From Sphingobacterium sp. lm-10 (lineage in GTDB: Bacteria > Bacteroidota > Bacteroidia > Sphingobacteriales > Sphingobacteriaceae), in NCBI RefSeq assembly GCF_023554555.1, contig NZ_JAMJWC010000001.1, forward strand, positions 1,612,001 to 1,676,000: a DNA stretch of 64,000 bases, written 5' to 3'. The notes under the pieces were generated by a model. The model was not told where the DNA came from. It worked only from the letters and a program-made list of their open reading frames with translations, and did not search any database. Shown here piece by piece: positions 54,602 to 64,000 of the stretch. Position 1 is the first letter of the stretch. Each line of letters opens with the position of its first letter. A program made the translations under genes and the position numbers.

Positions 54602-57600
54602 ATGTATTCAAAACCATCCAGATTACTCTGGTTGTTAATTTCACTCAGCGCTACTTCCCTACCTACAGAAGCTCGTACGCTAGCGAACAGCAACCTATTT
54701 CACCGCGTGGACAATCAGCAGCAACTTCGGGGGAAGGTTGTCGACTCTCAAGGCAACCCTATCGCTGGCGCAACCGTAGTCAACAACCGAACAGAAGAAC
54801 AAATCCAGACCAGCAACGACGGTAGTTTTACACTCGCCGGGCGAATCGGTGATAGCCTTTCTGTACGTTTTATTGGATACAACACGACGGAACAACGAAT
54901 AGCCGCTGCTGACAATATCGTATTCTCGATGGAGCCTCAATCGCAGGCAATTGAGGAAGTGATGGTTTCCATTGGATATCAGCGCGTGCGCAAATCTGAT
55001 CTAACAGGTGCTATTGCCAGTGTGAAAGCCGAAGAGATGAACTTAACAGCTCCAAAACTATCTCAGGCCTTAGTCGGTAAAATTGCGGGCGTGCAGATTA
55101 TGCAAACTTCAGGTGCTCCTTACGATGGGACCAAAATCCGCGTGCGTGGTATTGGATCGGTAAATGCCGGTTCGGATCCATTGTACGTGATTGACGGCTA
55201 TCCGGCCGGAAATAATCTAAACATCAACCCAAACGATATTGAAACAATCGACGTACTGAAAGATGCTGCATCTGCGGCGATCTATGGCTCTAGAGCCGCA
55301 GGCGGAGTCGTTCTAATTACAACCAAACGTGGTAAAGAAGGTAAAAGTACGGTAGATTACGAAGTATTGGGAGGATTTGGTCAGCTCTCGAAAAAAGTTG
55401 ACCTATTGAATGCGGAGCAATTTATTGATCTCCTAATCGATGGGCGCAACAATGCTTATAAGGATTTGGTGGTGAATCGGGGGATGACTTGGACAGATGC
55501 CATGCGAATGGATCCAAATGCAACCCGTGTGGGTCGCGTGGGGAATGCAGGTTCGGTATCCATCCCGGAAGAATATTATGACTTCGCGACGGGTACAGCG
55601 AAGAAATCACCCTATGATACAGACTGGCAAGATGCCTTGTATAGAAATGCGCCATTTCAACGCCATAACCTTTCTGCCTATGGCGGAAATGACAAAACAC
55701 GTTATATGATGAGCGGGTCTTATCAAGATCAGCAAGGTATTATGTTAGGCACGGATCAGCAGACGTTCAATTTCCGCACGAACGTAGATGCTAAGGTGAG
55801 CGATCGGCTAACAGTAGGTGCCAATGTATCATTCACGTATAACGATAATAACGAGGTAACAACGGGCCGTTACGATCAGAGTCCATCGATGGCAGCATTA
55901 ATTTACCTGCCCACCTTGCCTGTATACAACGAAGACGGCTCGTACGCTCAGTACTTGATGGGCAATCTGTCGGCCAATAATTTTGGCATTCAAAACCCGG
56001 AAAATCCTTTGGCCTACGTGACGCAAATAAAAAATAATCGCCGCGGTAAACGTGGGCTATACAATGCATTTGCTGACTTCGAGATCATTACCGGATTAAA
56101 CCTGAAAGTAAATGGAGGAATTTCAACCTATGATGAGAAGTTCGATTACTACAAACCGACCAGTCTCTCGGATGGTAACAATCCACCATTCTCCAACCAA
56201 GCTAAAACAGCAGCTTTCGCTGATGCACGCACGCTGGGTGAGATCGACAAATTAGTAGAGACGACTTTAAATTACAACAAGACTTTCAACGAGAAACATC
56301 AATTGAATGCCTTATTAGGGTATTCTGCACAACGTACTGACATAGATTTCATCTCCCTGCGGGCAAATGGATTTCAAAACGATAAGATTGGGGAGATTAC
56401 GGACAAGGGTGCCGATCCATCAAACTTCCAGTTGCGCGATGCATACAAAAGGGTGACGACCTTACAATCTTATTTTAGTCGGGTGATGTATAATTACGAC
56501 GCTAAATATATGTTGGCGGCCTCTTTCCGTACGGATGGTTCTTCGCGCTTTGGCCCGAATACCAAATGGGGAACATTCCCTTCGATTTCGGCCGGGTGGA
56601 CATTGTCTAATGAGGACTTTTACGATGCCTGGTTAGGTCAAGGATCTTCTGTAAAACTAAGAGGAAGCTGGGGACTGAGTGGAAACAATAACATCGGAGA
56701 CTACCGTGCTATCACCACCTACAATGCGCCAAGCGGTGTAATTATCGGTGGCAATGTAGCTACAGGTTACTTCCCTGGCGATTTGAAAGATCCTAATTTA
56801 GGCTGGGAAACTACCTCGCAATATAACGCCGGGGTAGATTTTGGCTTATTCAATGGCCGTGTGAATTTGATGACCAACTTCTACTTAAGCCGATCATTCA
56901 ACCTATTATTCAACCAACCGATCACTGCAATCACCGGTGCTACCTCTATCTTAACGAACCTGCCCAACAGTAAAGTACAAAACAAAGGTTTTGACGTACA
57001 GTTAGATGCCACGTTGATCCGCAGGGGCGACTTTGAATTAGGCTTTAGCGGAAATATCAACGTGAACCGCAACAAAGTGCTTGACTTAGGCGGTGCATCC
57101 ACGATTATGACTAATGGAGCAGAACGCTCATACATTACGCATATTACACAGGAAGGTAGTCCGATCGGTATGTTCTACGGCTTTCAGGTATTAGGTATCG
57201 CTACAGAAGAGAATTACCGTGACCTGGCGCAATCTGCGGGATCTACCAACCCGTTGCAGCCGGGCGATCTATACTTCGAAGATGTGGATGGGAATGGCGT
57301 GGTGAATGATTTAGACAAGCGCATCATCGGAAACCCACATCCGAACTTCACCTACGGTTTTGCGTTTAATGCCAGCTACAAACGCTTTGATATCCGCGCT
57401 TCATTCAACGGTTCACAAGGTAATCAGGTATTGGATGGGTATGATTATTACCTATACAATATGGAGGGATCCGGAAATCAATACGCCGACGTAGCACAGC
57501 GCTGGAGATCGACACAAAATCCAGGCAACGGCTCGGTGTACCGCGCATCTCGTGCTGGCACGCAAAGTAACAGCACACGCCTATCTTCATTCTACCTGCA

Positions 57601-57850
57601 AGATGGTTCGTTCCTACGCATGACCAACATCTTATTGGGTTACACCATTCCGCAAACCTTGGCCAGTAGGCTCAAGATTGCTGGAGTACGGGTCTATGCC
57701 AGCGTCGAAAATCCTTTCACCATTACCAAATACAAAGGATACAATCCAGAGCCGGATTACAACCAACGTGGCAACCTTACTCCCGGTGTAGATTATGGTT
57801 TGTACCCCTTAGTGAGAGGGTACAATTTAGGTTTGAAAGTTACATTCTAA
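54602..57850 (+). CDS. SusC/RagA-family TonB-linked outer-membrane protein
   Basis: This 1082-residue glycan or peptide importer of the outer membrane works with the SusD-like lipoprotein next to it. A signal peptide is followed by a carboxypeptidase-like (CNA-B/DUF4480) domain (residues 40-105; GKVVDSQGNPIAGATVVNN, FTLAGRIGDSLSVRFIGY), a plug with VMVSIGYQRVRKSDLTGAI and VRGIGSVNAGSDPLYVIDGY, then the barrel. The TTG at 54551 opens the frame, but the ATG at 54602 is preferred. No glycoside hydrolase, peptidase or sigma/anti-sigma gene adjoins the pair, so the substrate is open. Confidence 0.93.
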   Translation: MYSKPSRLLWLLISLSATSLPTEARTLANSNLFHRVDNQQQLRGKVVDSQGNPIAGATVVNNRTEEQIQTSNDGSFTLAGRIGDSLSVRFIGYNTTEQRIAAADNIVFSMEPQSQAIEEVMVSIGYQRVRKSDLTGAIASVKAEEMNLTAPKLSQALVGKIAGVQIMQTSGAPYDGTKIRVRGIGSVNAGSDPLYVIDGYPAGNNLNINPNDIETIDVLKDAASAAIYGSRAAGGVVLITTKRGKEGKSTVDYEVLGGFGQLSKKVDLLNAEQFIDLLIDGRNNAYKDLVVNRGMTWTDAMRMDPNATRVGRVGNAGSVSIPEEYYDFATGTAKKSPYDTDWQDALYRNAPFQRHNLSAYGGNDKTRYMMSGSYQDQQGIMLGTDQQTFNFRTNVDAKVSDRLTVGANVSFTYNDNNEVTTGRYDQSPSMAALIYLPTLPVYNEDGSYAQYLMGNLSANNFGIQNPENPLAYVTQIKNNRRGKRGLYNAFADFEIITGLNLKVNGGISTYDEKFDYYKPTSLSDGNNPPFSNQAKTAAFADARTLGEIDKLVETTLNYNKTFNEKHQLNALLGYSAQRTDIDFISLRANGFQNDKIGEITDKGADPSNFQLRDAYKRVTTLQSYFSRVMYNYDAKYMLAASFRTDGSSRFGPNTKWGTFPSISAGWTLSNEDFYDAWLGQGSSVKLRGSWGLSGNNNIGDYRAITTYNAPSGVIIGGNVATGYFPGDLKDPNLGWETTSQYNAGVDFGLFNGRVNLMTNFYLSRSFNLLFNQPITAITGATSILTNLPNSKVQNKGFDVQLDATLIRRGDFELGFSGNINVNRNKVLDLGGASTIMTNGAERSYITHITQEGSPIGMFYGFQVLGIATEENYRDLAQSAGSTNPLQPGDLYFEDVDGNGVVNDLDKRIIGNPHPNFTYGFAFNASYKRFDIRASFNGSQGNQVLDGYDYYLYNMEGSGNQYADVAQRWRSTQNPGNGSVYRASRAGTQSNSTRLSSFYLQDGSFLRMTNILLGYTIPQTLASRLKIAGVRVYASVENPFTITKYKGYNPEPDYNQRGNLTPGVDYGLYPLVRGYNLGLKVTF

Positions 57851-57906
57851 AGATTATTCAGCTAATCGTTACGGTATAGTAGCGGTTAGCTCCAACACAT
57901 ATTGAC

Positions 57907-59427
57907 ATGAAAAAAAGATATATATTACCTCTCCTGCTGTTAAGCTTAGGGTCTTGTAAACAAGATTTCCTGAATCAAAGAGATCCAAATGCCGTGACTG
58001 TAGGAGACTATTTTGAAACGGAGAATGATGTGCAGTTGGCTGTGAATGGGATTTACCAAGCATTACGCTCTGGCAGCAATTTAGGCGAAGGCAGCGGGCT
58101 TTACAGCGAAGAACGTTCGGACAATACCGGCCGTGATGATAACCAGTCCAATGCTGGTGAACCATTCCAGTTTAATGATTTCTCTATCCTGCCAAGTAAC
58201 TCTTACCTCAAAACGCATTGGGCAAACATGTATGACGGCATTGCTCGTTGCAACACATTATTATCGCGCATTGATCAGGTTAACTTCGCTAACGAAGAGA
58301 TGAAAAAGCGCTATATGGCCGAAACCAAATTTGTGCGTGGCTTGCTCTATTTTCACCTAGTACGCAAGTTTGGCGATTTGCCTCTTTCTACGGTAGAGAT
58401 CACGAGCAAAGAGCAGGCCAGCGCCCTGGCTTTTAGACAAGCAGAAACCGTTATATACACACAAATCGTAGCAGATCTTACAGACGCATTAGACAGTAAC
58501 CTTCCTAACACGCAATGGGAATATGCCGTAGGCAGAACTTCGAAGGCAGCTATTAATGCTACCTTAGGACAGGTATACCTCACTATGGGCGCCACCATGA
58601 CCGAAAACAGGCCTGCCAATTTAGAAAAAGCAGAGCAACATCTGACGGCAGCATATGGTATGCGTACCTTTGGCAGACTGAATGAGATCCCGTACGAACA
58701 AGTGTTTAGCGTGGAAAATAAGATGACCTGTAAGGAGTTGGTCTTCCAGATCCAGTACTTGCAGGGCGATCAGATCTACAGTTCTTCTATTGCGCGGAAC
58801 AATCAAGCGCGCGGTGAAACGATCAACTCCCAATTCCCATCTACCGGGCTAGGCGGAAATGTGAAAATGGACTTGGTAAAAGATTATGAAATCAACGATG
58901 CGCGTAAAGATTTTTCCATAAAATTCGCTACTAGTCCGCAGGTGAATGACTGGTTTATCACGAAATATCGTGACAATAGCGATGCAGCTGGTACACAAGG
59001 CTGGGGCGGAAATGATTTTATCTTGATCCGTTATGCTGATGTTATGCTATTATTAGCCGAGACTAAAATGCATTTAGGAAAAGAAGCGGAAGCCATAGCC
59101 TTGCTAGATGAGGTGCGCGAAAGAGCGGGTTTGCCTGCTTACGCTACTTCCAGAGCTGATGCCAACTACAACACTAAATATCCGACTCTCAAAGATGCTA
59201 TCTTACATGAGCGGCGCGTGGAATTGGCTTTTGAAAATCACCGTTGGTTTGACTTGATTCGTAATTACAATGCGCAGGAGTTGGTCAATTACTTCAAAAG
59301 TAAAAGCCAAGCGGATTATGGTAATGCCCAGATATCCAATATCACCACAAAAGATCGGTACTACCCTATTCCATTTGACGAATATCAGTTGGATCCTACT
59401 AGAATGTATCAGAATCCTGGATATTAG
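57907..59427 (+). CDS. SusD/RagB-family nutrient-binding lipoprotein
   Basis: This 506-residue surface lipoprotein (LSLGSCKQDFL, lipidated Cys17) caps the SusC-like channel. The tetratricopeptide-like core is seen in AETKFVRGLLYFHLVRKFGD, LGQVYLTMGATMTENRP, LIRYADVMLLLAETKMHLG and LAFENHRWFDLIRNYNAQEL. C-terminal YYPIPFDEYQLDP is typical. It starts 56 bases after the SusC stop and is followed by a strong terminator, closing a two-gene unit. Confidence 0.93.
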   Translation: MKKRYILPLLLLSLGSCKQDFLNQRDPNAVTVGDYFETENDVQLAVNGIYQALRSGSNLGEGSGLYSEERSDNTGRDDNQSNAGEPFQFNDFSILPSNSYLKTHWANMYDGIARCNTLLSRIDQVNFANEEMKKRYMAETKFVRGLLYFHLVRKFGDLPLSTVEITSKEQASALAFRQAETVIYTQIVADLTDALDSNLPNTQWEYAVGRTSKAAINATLGQVYLTMGATMTENRPANLEKAEQHLTAAYGMRTFGRLNEIPYEQVFSVENKMTCKELVFQIQYLQGDQIYSSSIARNNQARGETINSQFPSTGLGGNVKMDLVKDYEINDARKDFSIKFATSPQVNDWFITKYRDNSDAAGTQGWGGNDFILIRYADVMLLLAETKMHLGKEAEAIALLDEVRERAGLPAYATSRADANYNTKYPTLKDAILHERRVELAFENHRWFDLIRNYNAQELVNYFKSKSQADYGNAQISNITTKDRYYPIPFDEYQLDPTRMYQNPGY

Positions 59428-59467
59428 TTTTTCTCAAAAGGCCTTCGGTCGATTAGTTAAAACTCCG

Positions 59468-59500
59468 AACTTCCCTTGGTTTGACAAACCAAGGGAAGTT
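59468..59500 (+). terminator. Terminator of the SusC/SusD pair
   Basis: A perfect 15-bp stem (59468-59482 and 59486-59500, AACTTCCCTTGGTTT and complement) with a 3-base loop, followed by TTTT. Confidence 0.92.
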
Positions 59501-59661
59501 TTTTATTGCTTGCCAGCCACTGCTTGATTGCACTATAAAAATTTGGATGAACACACTGACATCCGGATCGTTGCCTCCATTATTTATCCTATGTAAATTA
59601 TTATCCACTATATTATATCCAATTTTGTGACAAATTACAGTATTATTTACCCACGTTCGTC

Positions 59662-60825
59662 ATGAAACAGATTATCCCCATCCGCACGCTCCTTCGTTTG
59701 GCCTTTATTTGGGCAGTAGTAGGCCTTCTGTTTCTGTTTGGTGATAACGTTCTTGGAACCGGTATGTCATACGGCACTGCCGGAGTTTCGTTTACCATTC
59801 TGTTGATCACGATAATCATTGCTTCTTTTGGCGTAGTCAAAGAGGCGGATCAACTGGCTCATTTATTGGGCGAGCCTTATGGCACACTCATCCTAACTTT
59901 GTCTATCGTATCCATTGAAGTGGTGTTGATCGCTGCTGTGCTTTTAGGTCCGGCAGAGTCGCCAGATATCGGAAAAGATGCGATCTTTTCTGTGATGATG
60001 ATTATTATGAATCTGGTTATTGGTCTGTGTATACTGCTGGGCAGTATCCGACACAAAGAACAGGAGTACAATGCGCAAGGCACACTCACGTACTTTGCCA
60101 TGATTGTGATACTGGGCGGAATTGCTTTAATACTTCCCAATTATATCGTGGGTAAGGGCTTGGGCGAATTTACTACCACACAATCCATTTTCATCTCCGT
60201 ACTAGTCCTTATGATCTATGGGATGTTTTTGAAGTACCAAACGACCGATTATCGGCATTTATACATACAGCCAAAATTAGGATCTATGCGTATCCCGTAC
60301 CCGCGAACGCAGAAAATTTCGCCAGAAAAAGTAGCATTCCATAAAGACGCTGATAAGACGAACTCCTCGAAGAAAGAAGTCGTGCTACGGTCGATGCTAT
60401 TAGTACTCATGATCTTGCCGATTGTACTATTATCACACGATATGGCCGTAGTGGTAGACTTTGGTATTCAGGCAGCGAAACTGCCATTATCATTGGGTGG
60501 CGTGCTGATCGCTATCATCGTATTCACACCCGAATCTATGACAGCGATTAAAGCTGCAAGAAACAACGAGTTTCAACGCGCCATTAACTTATGTCACGGG
60601 GCTTTTGTATCTACTGTCGGGCTAACGGTGCCAGCGGTACTAATTATTGGGTTATTTACGACTAAGGTCGTACGGTTTGGCTTAACTTCTACGGAAATCG
60701 TGCTCTTTATCTTAACCCTTTTACTGAGTTTGGTATCCTTTCAAGGCAAACGCACCACCCCCATCTTGGGAATTATCCATTTGGCCTTATTTGCGGTGTT
60801 TATCTTATTACTTTTTAATCCATAA
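59662..60825 (+). CDS. Calcium/proton antiporter (ChaA/CaCA family)
   Basis: This 387-residue membrane protein exchanges Ca2+ (or Na+) for H+. About 11 helices fall in two Na_Ca_ex repeats. The first carries GEPYGTLILTLSIVSIEVVL and the second VIFTPESMTAIKAARNNE-like residues (VFTPESMTAIKAARNNE), the acidic ion-binding pair. A hydrophilic loop (about residues 205-245) links them. Similarity is to ChaA/YrbG-type exchangers. A weak hairpin spans its stop codon. It is a single-gene unit. Confidence 0.88.
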   Translation: MKQIIPIRTLLRLAFIWAVVGLLFLFGDNVLGTGMSYGTAGVSFTILLITIIIASFGVVKEADQLAHLLGEPYGTLILTLSIVSIEVVLIAAVLLGPAESPDIGKDAIFSVMMIIMNLVIGLCILLGSIRHKEQEYNAQGTLTYFAMIVILGGIALILPNYIVGKGLGEFTTTQSIFISVLVLMIYGMFLKYQTTDYRHLYIQPKLGSMRIPYPRTQKISPEKVAFHKDADKTNSSKKEVVLRSMLLVLMILPIVLLSHDMAVVVDFGIQAAKLPLSLGGVLIAIIVFTPESMTAIKAARNNEFQRAINLCHGAFVSTVGLTVPAVLIIGLFTTKVVRFGLTSTEIVLFILTLLLSLVSFQGKRTTPILGIIHLALFAVFILLLFNP

Positions 60826-60851
60826 ATAGATGAGCTTTCATCTACTTATGG
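60820..60851 (+). terminator. Hairpin at the end of the antiporter gene
   Basis: The arms CCATAAATAGATGA and TCATCTACTTATGG (one mismatch) span the stop codon and are followed by ACTTTTCTT. A weak terminator. Confidence 0.45.
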
Positions 60852-60890
60852 ACTTTTCTTCACCCCGTAGTAAATTAGTACACCGAAGAT

Positions 60891-62900
60891 TTAATCCTCT
60901 TCACCATTACTTAGAAAGAGTTCATTATCCTCTTTAGACACGATTTCCAGAAAGCGATCGTAATGCTTTAATACATCGCTGATGAGTTCATTTTTGGTAA
61001 AATACTTCACATCGTAACCATCTCGACCATCTCCAAAATAGGTTTTAGGATAATAGGTCTTGGCATTTTCTACGTCCGGCAGGTTGCTTTCCTGCATAAA
61101 ATATTCCGCTACTAACTTCCGGTGGCATTTTACGCCATATACGAAATCATCCACCGCATCGTGTGCAATAGTAATCTCGACCTTAGGCGGGTTATCATAT
61201 TGGCGAATAGTTGCCACTATTCCATTGGCCTCAAACTCGGCCTTTAATTCGCCGAAAGCGGGCTCTACATGCGTATCTAGATACTCCTTAATGGCCGATT
61301 GGCTGTTGAAATTGACCATCTTTTTCAGCCGATCTTTCCAAAACTCTCCCGACCAAGGTATGGTGCTTACGGAGAATTTACTATCATAATAGTTTTGGTC
61401 GATTACCAACGCTTTCATCAGCGAAACGGTAAATAACACCATGATGATCGAGAATGGTAAGGCGGTAATCAACGTCATGATTTGTAAAGACTGTAACCCC
61501 CCAGCATTCAATAACATCAACGCTAATAGTGCTAATAAGACGCCCCAAAATATGGTCTGCCATTTTGGAGAGTATTTTGCATTTTTTGTGGAGATGGTAT
61601 TCATCACCAAAATACCGGAGTCGGCAGAAGTCACAAAGAAGATAATAACTATAATAATGGCTAACGCACTTGATAATTCAGAGAGCGGCAGGTAATTCAG
61701 AAATTCAAACATCATGGAGTCGGGATCGGATACTAAGGCACCCAAGGCGCCATCGGCAATGTGCACATCCGTCCAGATCGCACTATTTCCAAATACCGTC
61801 ATCCAGATAAATATGAAAAAAGTAGGCAATAAGAGTACGGCTGCTATAAATTCTCGGATCGTACGCCCACGGGATATCTTAGCAATAAATAAACCCACAA
61901 AAGGAGCCCAGGAAATCCACCATGCCCAATACAGAATCGTCCAATTATAGAACCAAGGGAGCGTTTGCTCATCGTAGATATGCGTGTCAAACGTTAACGC
62001 GAAAAAATTGTTCACGTAATTACCGATACCATCTGTAAAAGCGCCAATAAGATAATTGGTAGGGCCAAATGACAGCACAAAAACCATCAGTATGATCGCG
62101 GCGATGATATTGATATTACTGAGTAGTTTAATGCCTTTATCTACTCCAGATATGGCAGAGATAATCGACAAGGAGACCATAAGAGAGACCAGCAACGCCT
62201 GGTAGAAGAAGCTCGTTTCGGGAAGTATGCCCAGCTTTTCCAAACCAGAGTTAATCTGAACCACTCCAAATCCCAACGTTGTCGTGATACCAAAAAAGGT
62301 ACTGCACAAGGCAAATACATCGATCATGGTACCCCATTTCCCTGTCATCTTATCTTTTAACAACGGATATAGACAACTTCTTAGCGATAACGGCAACTTA
62401 TAACGAAACGCAAAGTAGGCCAGGGCTAAACCGACCAATCCATAGATCGCCCAAGCATGTATCCCATAGTGGAAAAAAGTATATAACTGTGCATTCTTGG
62501 CTCGTATCTGATAGTCGGATTCCGAAAACGCATCGCTGGTATAATGCGTCATCGGTTCTGCCACACTAAAATACATCAATCCAATCCCCATTCCTGCTGC
62601 AAAAAGCATAGCGACCCAGGAGAAGAAAGAATGCTCTGGTTGACTATCGTTAGGACCAAGCTTGATATTGCCGTATTTGCTTAAAGTTAAAAAACCGAGA
62701 AATAACACAAAAATGGTGATGGCCCATACGTACACCCAATTCAGATTGATAAAAACAAATTCCTTAATCGTCGTTAATGCCGCTTCTGTAGCCTCGGGAA
62801 GGAATGCCGAAAACAGGCATACACCTAAAATAAAAATCAGACTTGGAATGGTAACGCCAAGATCCATGGAGGTTCTCAGGCCGCTCTTTAATTTTTTCAT
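60891..62900 (-). CDS. BCCT-family osmolyte transporter
   Basis: This 669-residue sodium- or proton-coupled transporter takes up betaine, choline or carnitine as an osmolyte. Twelve helices are predicted, with the family Trp motif WTILYWAWWISWAPFVGLFI and GMGIGLMYFSVAEP. A long C-terminal cytosolic tail (about residues 515-669; VEITIAHDAVDDFVYGVKCH) resembles the regulatory tail of BetT-type proteins and could sense osmotic stress. It is a single-gene unit facing the antiporter gene. Confidence 0.92.
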   Translation of the reverse strand: MKKLKSGLRTSMDLGVTIPSLIFILGVCLFSAFLPEATEAALTTIKEFVFINLNWVYVWAITIFVLFLGFLTLSKYGNIKLGPNDSQPEHSFFSWVAMLFAAGMGIGLMYFSVAEPMTHYTSDAFSESDYQIRAKNAQLYTFFHYGIHAWAIYGLVGLALAYFAFRYKLPLSLRSCLYPLLKDKMTGKWGTMIDVFALCSTFFGITTTLGFGVVQINSGLEKLGILPETSFFYQALLVSLMVSLSIISAISGVDKGIKLLSNINIIAAIILMVFVLSFGPTNYLIGAFTDGIGNYVNNFFALTFDTHIYDEQTLPWFYNWTILYWAWWISWAPFVGLFIAKISRGRTIREFIAAVLLLPTFFIFIWMTVFGNSAIWTDVHIADGALGALVSDPDSMMFEFLNYLPLSELSSALAIIIVIIFFVTSADSGILVMNTISTKNAKYSPKWQTIFWGVLLALLALMLLNAGGLQSLQIMTLITALPFSIIMVLFTVSLMKALVIDQNYYDSKFSVSTIPWSGEFWKDRLKKMVNFNSQSAIKEYLDTHVEPAFGELKAEFEANGIVATIRQYDNPPKVEITIAHDAVDDFVYGVKCHRKLVAEYFMQESNLPDVENAKTYYPKTYFGDGRDGYDVKYFTKNELISDVLKHYDRFLEIVSKEDNELFLSNGEED

Positions 62901-63078
62901 AAAATGCTCTAATGGGTAAGAAACCTTAAAAACCGCCTTTTGTTTACCTACTTTTCAAGATTATTAAGTTTAAGAGTGTTCAGGTTAATTGAATTTACCC
63001 TCTTTTAGTTTTCGGAACGAGAAATAAGTTGATTAAATTTATTCACTTAACATAGAAAATAACCAAAAACTTACCATC

Positions 63079-63291
63079 ATGTCATTTCAAGCTTACATAG
63101 ATAATATCCAAAAAAAGACGGGTAAATCACCAGAAGATTTTAAAAAATTAGCCGAGGAAAAAGGTTTTCTAGCACAAGGGGTTTTAATTGTTAAGGCAAC
63201 AGAGGTTACCAATTGGTTGAAAGAAGAATTTGAGTTGGGCCACGGTCATGCCATGGCGATCTACGCTTCTTTAAAAGGAAAAACGAGTTGA
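63079..63291 (+). CDS. DUF4287 family protein
   Basis: This 70-residue cytosolic protein of the DUF4287 family has unknown function. The conserved KKTGKSPEDFKKLAEEKG, VTNWLKEEFELGHGHAMAIY core covers nearly all of it. Often such domains are found with an SRPBCC/AHSA1-like domain; here the small domain stands alone. A TAAATTTA (63034-63041), close to a -7 element, precedes it. It is convergent with the PepSY gene, 3 bases apart. Confidence 0.9.
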   Translation: MSFQAYIDNIQKKTGKSPEDFKKLAEEKGFLAQGVLIVKATEVTNWLKEEFELGHGHAMAIYASLKGKTS

Positions 63292-63294
63292 TCA

Positions 63295-64000
63295 TTACAC
63301 TCGCTTTCTGACCTTTCGTTTCGTGCGCTTATTCCACCAGACCAGATAACCTGTAACGGGAAGACTAGCACAACCTAATGCAATAATAAAAACTACTATT
63401 TTGGTGGATAGACCTCCTATAGTTCCTGTGTGCAGGTCAAAATTCAAAGCCGATAATAAATCGCCTGCTGCGAGATCCTCATGCGATCGTAGCTCGCTCA
63501 AAGTCAGATCGGCTGTATGTACGTAATACCAACGAAATAATCCACTTCGACTTTCTTCCAGCCGGACCTGTATATCTACGATTGGGGCATCGGGTGCACG
63601 CAAACGGACAGACATCATTCCGGCCTGTGGATGTTGTTGCAGTGCATAAGCCAGCAGATTGTCTATAGGTGCATCGTAAATTTTAGCTATTTTGTTCGTA
63701 GCGCTTCGCGGAACTACTACTTCTGTATCAACGAAAGAAAAGCGGTTGAAAAAAGCACTATAGGGCTCCTTACACGCCGGAAAACTAAATAATAATCCGG
63801 TAATACAGAGAATCAGTGCGACAGGAAAGGTATAGAAACCCCATACATTGTGCAGGTCATAATTCAGTCGCTTCCATTTCGCTTTGCGATCCAACCATAT
63901 GCTACGCCTAAGTGTTTTACCACGCCATTTTTTGGGCCACCACAGTATCATGCCTGTCACCAAGAGCACGGCAAAAAGCAAGGTGCTGTAGGCAACAATT
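63295..64000 (-). CDS. PepSY-associated TM-helix protein, 5' end missing
   Basis: The minus-strand frame is open to the window edge, so the start lies outside. About 235 residues are visible: a helix with LLVTGMILWWPKKWRGKTLR, then RLNYDLHNVWGFYTFPVALI, a PepSY-like periplasmic region (YALQQHPQAGMMSVRLRAPD) and the last helix with GCASLPVTGYLVWWNKRTK. It is paralogous to the protein at 44222-45391 (shared YDLHNVxGFY and LVWWNKR blocks). It probably belongs to another iron or siderophore unit continuing beyond the window. Confidence 0.88.
   Translation of the reverse strand, partial: IVAYSTLLFAVLLVTGMILWWPKKWRGKTLRRSIWLDRKAKWKRLNYDLHNVWGFYTFPVALILCITGLLFSFPACKEPYSAFFNRFSFVDTEVVVPRSATNKIAKIYDAPIDNLLAYALQQHPQAGMMSVRLRAPDAPIVDIQVRLEESRSGLFRWYYVHTADLTLSELRSHEDLAAGDLLSALNFDLHTGTIGGLSTKIVVFIIALGCASLPVTGYLVWWNKRTKRKVRKRV

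Noticed and set aside
59270..59527. Frame overlapping the end of the SusD gene
   Set aside because: Alternative frame of the SusD coding sequence running through the terminator.
61441..61950. Plus-strand frames opposite the BCCT gene
   Set aside because: Antisense shadows of a well-supported transporter gene.

Overview
The window looks like chromosome of a Bacteroidota member, most likely Sphingobacteriaceae (Sphingobacterium/Pedobacter type). The reasons are: a SusC/SusD pair; a fused SecDF; a cysteine-free type B L31; a bacillithiol gene (bshB1); menaquinone genes of the futalosine type (mqnC plus a UbiA-like prenyltransferase); families largely confined to this phylum (DUF4294, DUF4374, DUF4260, THX); weak or absent Shine-Dalgarno sites; and many promoters of the Bacteroidota sigma type (-33 TTTG, -7 TAnnTTTG). 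No insertion sequence, phage, CRISPR array or integrase was seen. Most of the window reads as ordinary core chromosome, with an accessory stretch at about 42-64 kb.

Layout. 1-3.1 kb: the 3' part of an RND efflux pump and its outer-membrane factor, ending in a terminator that carries a small palindromic repeat and a 37-bp duplication. 3.1-7.4 kb: engB-ubiA, and a NatA/NatB-like ABC exporter. 7.5-20 kb: core metabolism and translation (class II aldolase, mqnC, the tightly packed glmU-like/tpiA/prmA/mpl operon, rpmE2, lysS, THX, guaB). 20-33.8 kb: secDF, a thioredoxin-fold lipoprotein with gap, the adk-obgE-TIGR02757 operon, tRNA-Arg(ACG), bshB1, a bifunctional (p)ppGpp synthetase/hydrolase, a Fur-family regulator and purA. 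33.8-38.4 kb: pabB, a fatty-acid desaturase, a cold-shock protein and small membrane or charged proteins.

38.4-49 kb holds a very large CheB-CheR-PAS-histidine kinase with a single-domain response regulator, an acyltransferase, and an iron-uptake-like operon (TonB receptor, DUF4374 lipoprotein, PepSY membrane protein). 49-54.4 kb holds a sialidase-like protein divergent from a five-gene operon whose products all carry export signals (two alpha/beta hydrolases, NTF2-like, carboxymuconolactone-decarboxylase-like, cupin). 54.6-59.4 kb is a SusC/SusD nutrient uptake pair. The end carries a Ca2+/H+ antiporter, a BCCT osmolyte transporter, a DUF4287 protein and a second, truncated PepSY gene.

Three steps of glycolysis (aldolase, triose-phosphate isomerase, GAPDH), both IMP branch enzymes (guaB, purA), adenylate kinase and the alarmone enzyme lie within 26 kb, but in separate transcription units. 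The least explained items are a 54-residue, almost purely acidic protein at 10262-10426, a candidate small RNA made of an orphan promoter plus terminator at 23355-23459, and the exported five-gene operon at 50368-54334.
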